Assembly (NCBI GenBank): GCA_003694425.1
Contig: RFJX01000200.1
Coordinates: 1-9,312, forward strand
DNA from: Gammaproteobacteria bacterium
GTDB taxonomy: Bacteria > Pseudomonadota > Gammaproteobacteria > J113
Length of the DNA stretch: 9,312 nucleotides
Direction of reading: 5' to 3'
A program made the position numbers and the translations under genes. The notes under the pieces were generated by a model. That model ran no database searches and was not told the DNA's origin. It saw only the letters and a list, made by a program, of their open reading frames with translations. Below, piece after piece: positions 6,377 through 9,312 of this stretch (its first letter is position 1; each line of letters begins with the position of its first letter).

Positions 6377-6951
6377 AGTTCGAGGAAATTGCGCAGCAGG
6401 TCGTGGCCGTGCTGGGTGAGGATCGACTCGGGGTGGAACTGCACGCCGTAGACCGGCAGTTCGCGGTGGCGGATCCCCATGATCTCGTCCATCCCGCCAT
6501 CGTCGCGCTGGGTCCAGGCGGTGATCTCCAGGCACTCCGGCAGGCTCTCGCGCTCGATGACCAGGGAATGGTACCGGGTGGCCTCGAACGGGTTGGCCAG
6601 GCCATGGAAGATGTCGGTGTTCCGGTGGTAGACGAGGGAGGTCTTGCCGTGCATCACCTCGCGGGCATGGACGATGCGTCCGCCATAGGCGGCGCCGATG
6701 GACTGATGCCCCAGGCAGACCCCCAGCAGGGGAATGCGCCCGGCGAAACGCTTCACCACCTCGACCGAGACCCCCGCCTCGGCCGGGGTGCAGGGCCCGG
6801 GAGAGATGACGATCCGCTCCGGCGCCATGGCCTCGATCTCCTCGATGGTGATGGCGTCATTGCGGTACACCTTCACCTCGGCGCCCAGCTCGCCGAGATA
6901 CTGCACGAGGTTGTAGGTGAAGGAGTCGTAGTTGTCGATCATCAACAGCAT
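6373..6951 (-). CDS. trpG: Anthranilate synthase glutamine amidotransferase subunit
   Basis: This class I glutamine amidotransferase releases ammonia from glutamine for TrpE. The 192-residue length is normal. It begins [18 protein letters not shown], has the oxyanion/TrpG-PabA signature [11 protein letters not shown] (50-60), the nucleophile loop [12 protein letters not shown] with Cys79, and the His-Glu pair in [10 protein letters not shown] (H173, E175). As in many bacteria the subunit may also serve PabB for folate; sequence alone does not separate TrpG from PabA, but its place directly after trpE favours TrpG. The gap to trpE is 15 bases, with GAGG at 6960-6963, 8 bases from the ATG. Downstream lies repeat copy 2 instead of an immediate trpD. 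Confidence 0.97.
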   Translation of the reverse strand: MLLMIDNYDSFTYNLVQYLGELGAEVKVYRNDAITIEEIEAMAPERIVISPGPCTPAEAGVSVEVVKRFAGRIPLLGVCLGHQSIGAAYGGRIVHAREVMHGKTSLVYHRNTDIFHGLANPFEATRYHSLVIERESLPECLEITAWTQRDDGGMDEIMGIRHRELPVYGVQFHPESILTQHGHDLLRNFLEL

Positions 6952-6966
6952 TGGTGTGGCCTCATG

Positions 6967-8445
6967 TCATTCCAGCCCCTGCTGGGCCATGGTGACGGCG
7001 CGGAAGATGGCGCGTGCCTTGTTGATGGTCTCCTCCCACTCCAGAGGCGGGCGGGAATCGGCCACGATACCGGCGCCAGCCTGGATGCTGAGGCGGCGGT
7101 CGCGGATGACCGCGGTGCGGATGGCGATGGCGGTGTCCATGTTGCCGTGCCAGGAGATATAGCCCACCGCTCCAGCGTATACGCCGCGCTTCACCGGCTC
7201 CAGTTCGTCGATGATCTCCATCGCCCGGATCTTGGGGGCCCCGCTCACGGTCCCCGCCGGGAAGGTGGCGCGCAGCACGTCGATGGGGGTCCGTCCCGGC
7301 TCCAGCTCCCCCTGTACGTTGGAGACGATGTGCATGACGTGGGAATAACGCTCGATCACCATCCGTTCGGTCACCTCCACGGTGCCGATCCGGCAGACCC
7401 GGCCGACATCGTTGCGCCCCAGGTCGATCAGCATCAGGTGCTCGGCGCGCTCCTTCGGATCGGCCAGCAGCTCGGCCTCCAGAGCCCGGTCCTCCTCCTG
7501 CGTGCTTCCCCGCCGCCGGGTGCCGGCGATGGGGCGCACGGTGACCATGCCATCCTCCAGCCGGACCAGGATCTCCGGCGAGGAGCCGACCACGTGGAAT
7601 TCCCCCAGGTCCAGCAGATACATGTAGGGGGAGGGGTTGGTGCAGCGCAGGGCGCGGTACAGATCGATGGGCGGGGCGGTGAAGGGCACCGCCAGGCGCT
7701 GGGAGAGCACCACCTGCATCACGTCGCCCTCGACGATGTACTCCTTGATCCGGTTGACCGCCTGTTCGAACCGCTCCCGCGGGAAGCCGGAGACGAAGTC
7801 GTCCTCGGCGACGGAGGGGTCCGCGCTGGCCCGTTCCGGCCTGGGCGGTACGGTTCCGCGCAGGCGCTGCACCAGCTCGTCCAGCCGGCCCCGGGTGGCC
7901 TCGAGGGTGGCGCCTGCCTCCACGTCGGCATGGGCCACCAGGTAGATGCGTCCCGAGAGGTTGTCGAACACCAGCACCTCTTCCGAGAGGAGCAGCAGGA
8001 TGTCGGGGCAGTCCAGGGGGTCGGGCTTGTCCGGATTGCGCAGGCGCGGCTCGATGTAGCCGACGATGTCGTAGCCGAAGTAGCCTACCAGGCCACCGGT
8101 GAAGCGGGGCAGGTCGGGCAGCTCCGGTACCCGGAAACGGGCCTGATACTGCTCAATCCAGGCCAGCGGATCGGGTGCGGTGGCCGATTCGATCACCTCG
8201 TCGTCGCGGATGACCCGGACCGCCTCGCCCCGCACCTCGATCCGGGTCCGTGCCGGCAGGCCGATGATGGAGTAGCGTCCCCACTGCTCGCCCCCCTCGA
8301 CCGATTCGAGCAGGTAGCTCCAGGGACCGGCCGCCAGCTTCAGGTAGGCCGACAGGGGGGTGTCGAGGTCGGCCAGCACCTCCCGCATCACCGGGATGCG
8401 GTTGTAGCCCTCGGCCACCAGGCCGTCGAAGGTCTCCTGGCGCAT
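6967..8445 (-). CDS. trpE: Anthranilate synthase component I
   Basis: TrpE converts chorismate to anthranilate with ammonia from TrpG, the first committed step to tryptophan. The protein has 492 residues. The N-terminal domain carries the LLES element (45-48) followed by GRYSIIG, the region that binds feedback-inhibiting tryptophan in this family. The chorismate-binding domain has PIAGTRRRG (305-313; Ala in PIAGT is typical of TrpE, whereas PabB usually has PIKGT), [13 protein letters not shown] (334-346), [11 protein letters not shown] (395-405), and [10 protein letters not shown] with the EWEETINKA end (455-477). The start overlaps the gph stop by one base (TGATG), leaving no room for a leader peptide or attenuator directly upstream. 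Regulation is therefore likely by feedback and by the distal promoter. Confidence 0.98.
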   Translation of the reverse strand: MRQETFDGLVAEGYNRIPVMREVLADLDTPLSAYLKLAAGPWSYLLESVEGGEQWGRYSIIGLPARTRIEVRGEAVRVIRDDEVIESATAPDPLAWIEQYQARFRVPELPDLPRFTGGLVGYFGYDIVGYIEPRLRNPDKPDPLDCPDILLLLSEEVLVFDNLSGRIYLVAHADVEAGATLEATRGRLDELVQRLRGTVPPRPERASADPSVAEDDFVSGFPRERFEQAVNRIKEYIVEGDVMQVVLSQRLAVPFTAPPIDLYRALRCTNPSPYMYLLDLGEFHVVGSSPEILVRLEDGMVTVRPIAGTRRRGSTQEEDRALEAELLADPKERAEHLMLIDLGRNDVGRVCRIGTVEVTERMVIERYSHVMHIVSNVQGELEPGRTPIDVLRATFPAGTVSGAPKIRAMEIIDELEPVKRGVYAGAVGYISWHGNMDTAIAIRTAVIRDRRLSIQAGAGIVADSRPPLEWEETINKARAIFRAVTMAQQGLE

Positions 8446-9164
8446 CAGACCAGTTCACACAGCTCGAGGAGGTTGTCCAGAAGGTGGTCCGGCCGCGCCT
8501 CGCCCACATGGCCCCCGCGGTAGTAGCCGTAGGTCACGGCCGCGACGGGCATGCCCGCGGCCCGGGCCGCTGTGATGTCGTTGGCCGAATCCCCCACCAT
8601 GAGGCTCGCCGGGGGTGCGGATTCGAGGTTGCGCACGGCGTGCAGGAGGGGGGCCGGGTGGGGCTTCTTCTCCTCCAGGGTGTCGCCGCAGACCACGATG
8701 TCGAAGTGCCGGTCGATACCCAGGGCCTCGAGCAGGGGGAGGGTGAAGCGGGTCCGCTTGTTGGTGACGCAGCCCAGGCGCAGGCCGGCCTCTCCCAGCC
8801 GCTCCAGCGCCTCGCGGGCACCCGGATAGAGCCGGCTGTTGCCGGTCTGCTCGAGATAACAGCGGGAGAAGAGGTCGAAGGCGCGGCGGAACAGTTCCGG
8901 ATCGGGCTCCCCCTCCAGCTCCCCGGTCAGGGCCCGCGCCACCAGGCGTTCGGCCCCGTCGCCGACCCATTGGCGGACCTTCTCCTCGCCGGCCGGTGAC
9001 AGGCCCAGCTCCAGCAGCATGCGGTCGATGCAGCAGGCCAGATCGGGCACGCTGTCCACCAGGGTCCCGTCCAGGTCGAAGAGGATGGCCTGCGGGGCCG
9101 GGTGCCCCTTGCCCCCTTCCCTTGCTTTCGCCACCTCCGGCATGCCGTCCCGCTGCTCAGTCAT
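8445..9164 (-). CDS. gph: Phosphoglycolate phosphatase (HAD superfamily)
   Basis: Gph hydrolyses 2-phosphoglycolate, produced by Rubisco oxygenation or by DNA repair. The protein has 239 residues. HAD motif I is [10 protein letters not shown] (D30 nucleophile, D32), motif II CVTNK (132-136), motif III Lys in EKKPHP (166/167), and motif [11 protein letters not shown] (D192, D196). The helical cap lies between motifs I and II. The ATG at 9164 is chosen over the in-frame ATG at 9197, which would run deep into rpe, and over the one at 9143; GGGAAGGGAG at 9167-9176 gives it a strong ribosome site. It overlaps the rpe stop by 8 bases and meets trpE by one base. A long, probably flexible N-terminal lead of about 25 residues precedes the domain. 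Confidence 0.95.
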   Translation of the reverse strand: MTEQRDGMPEVAKAREGGKGHPAPQAILFDLDGTLVDSVPDLACCIDRMLLELGLSPAGEEKVRQWVGDGAERLVARALTGELEGEPDPELFRRAFDLFSRCYLEQTGNSRLYPGAREALERLGEAGLRLGCVTNKRTRFTLPLLEALGIDRHFDIVVCGDTLEEKKPHPAPLLHAVRNLESAPPASLMVGDSANDITAARAAGMPVAAVTYGYYRGGHVGEARPDHLLDNLLELCELV

Positions 9165-9312
9165 CGCTCCCTTCCCCGAGTTCGCGCCGCATGGCACCGA
9201 TGGTGGCGGCGTAGTCGTCGCTGCCGAAGATGGCCGAGCCGGCGACGAAGGTATCGGCCCCGGCCGCGGCCACCTGCGCGATGTTGTCCACCTTGATGCC
9301 GCCGTCCACCTC
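9157..9312 (-). CDS. rpe: Ribulose-phosphate 3-epimerase, C-terminal fragment
   Basis: Only the last 51 residues are in the window; the 5' part lies beyond the right edge. The fragment starts [11 protein letters not shown], which holds the metal-binding/catalytic Asp of the family, and continues [16 protein letters not shown], the phosphate-binding end of the TIM barrel. The enzyme interconverts ribulose-5-phosphate and xylulose-5-phosphate in the pentose phosphate and Calvin cycles. Its stop lies inside the start of gph (ATGACTGA), showing translational coupling. It is the first visible gene of the minus-strand run, so the operon promoter must be upstream, outside the window. Confidence 0.95.
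   Translation of the reverse strand, partial: EVDGGIKVDNIAQVAAAGADTFVAGSAIFGSDDYAATIGAMRRELGEGSDD
9167..9177 (-). promoter_or_regulatory. Purine-rich ribosome binding site of gph
   Basis: GGGGAAGGGAG on the minus strand lies within the end of rpe. Its AAGG core is 5 bases from the ATG at 9164, which decides this start against the alternatives at 9197 and 9143. Confidence 0.6.

Noticed and set aside
6217..8523. A 768-codon open frame on the plus strand opposite trpG and trpE
   Set aside because: It is an antisense shadow. The minus strand encodes textbook TrpG and TrpE, and high GC at third positions suppresses stops on the opposite strand. The translation has no recognisable domain.

Overview
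The window is a gene-dense, GC-rich stretch of a bacterial chromosome. Gene content and order (rpe-gph-trpE-trpG-trpD-trpC, with a separate ppx) fit a gammaproteobacterium. A Chromatiales/Ectothiorhodospiraceae-like sulfur or autotrophic lineage is my guess from protein style, and I cannot confirm it by search.

Layout. A 3'-truncated exopolyphosphatase gene (ppx, minus strand) occupies 1-1304. A 228-base divergent gap (1305-1532) follows, and most of it is an inverted-pair repeat element. A small plus-strand rhodanese gene (1533-1940) ends exactly where a long minus-strand gene run ends. Read in its transcription direction from the right edge, that run is: the end of rpe, gph, trpE, trpG, a 161-base gap holding a second copy of the same repeat family, trpD, trpC, a cytoplasmic PAS histidine kinase, and a receiver-HDOD protein. 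Apart from the trpG-trpD gap, every junction in the run is an overlap of 1-8 bases or a 15-base spacer, so it looks like one operon. No trp leader or attenuator is visible in front of trpE, and the main promoter must lie upstream of rpe, outside the window.

How the genes work together. TrpE and TrpG make anthranilate from chorismate, TrpD adds phosphoribose, and TrpC makes indole-3-glycerol phosphate. trpF, trpB and trpA are not here. Rpe and Gph serve pentose-phosphate/Calvin-cycle and phosphoglycolate metabolism and are familiar upstream neighbours of trpE in proteobacteria. The kinase and HDOD protein are less expected: they are coupled by overlapping start and stop codons to the end of trpC. 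The receiver of the HDOD protein has Glu where the phosphorylated Asp should be.

The only two non-coding stretches over 20 bases each contain an inverted pair of 27-base purine-rich arms of one repeat family. One copy appears to have split the trpG-trpD junction. I did not find a clearly new multi-gene system. The items most worth following are the repeat family, its position inside the trp operon, and the phosphoacceptor-less HDOD/kinase pair attached to the trp genes.
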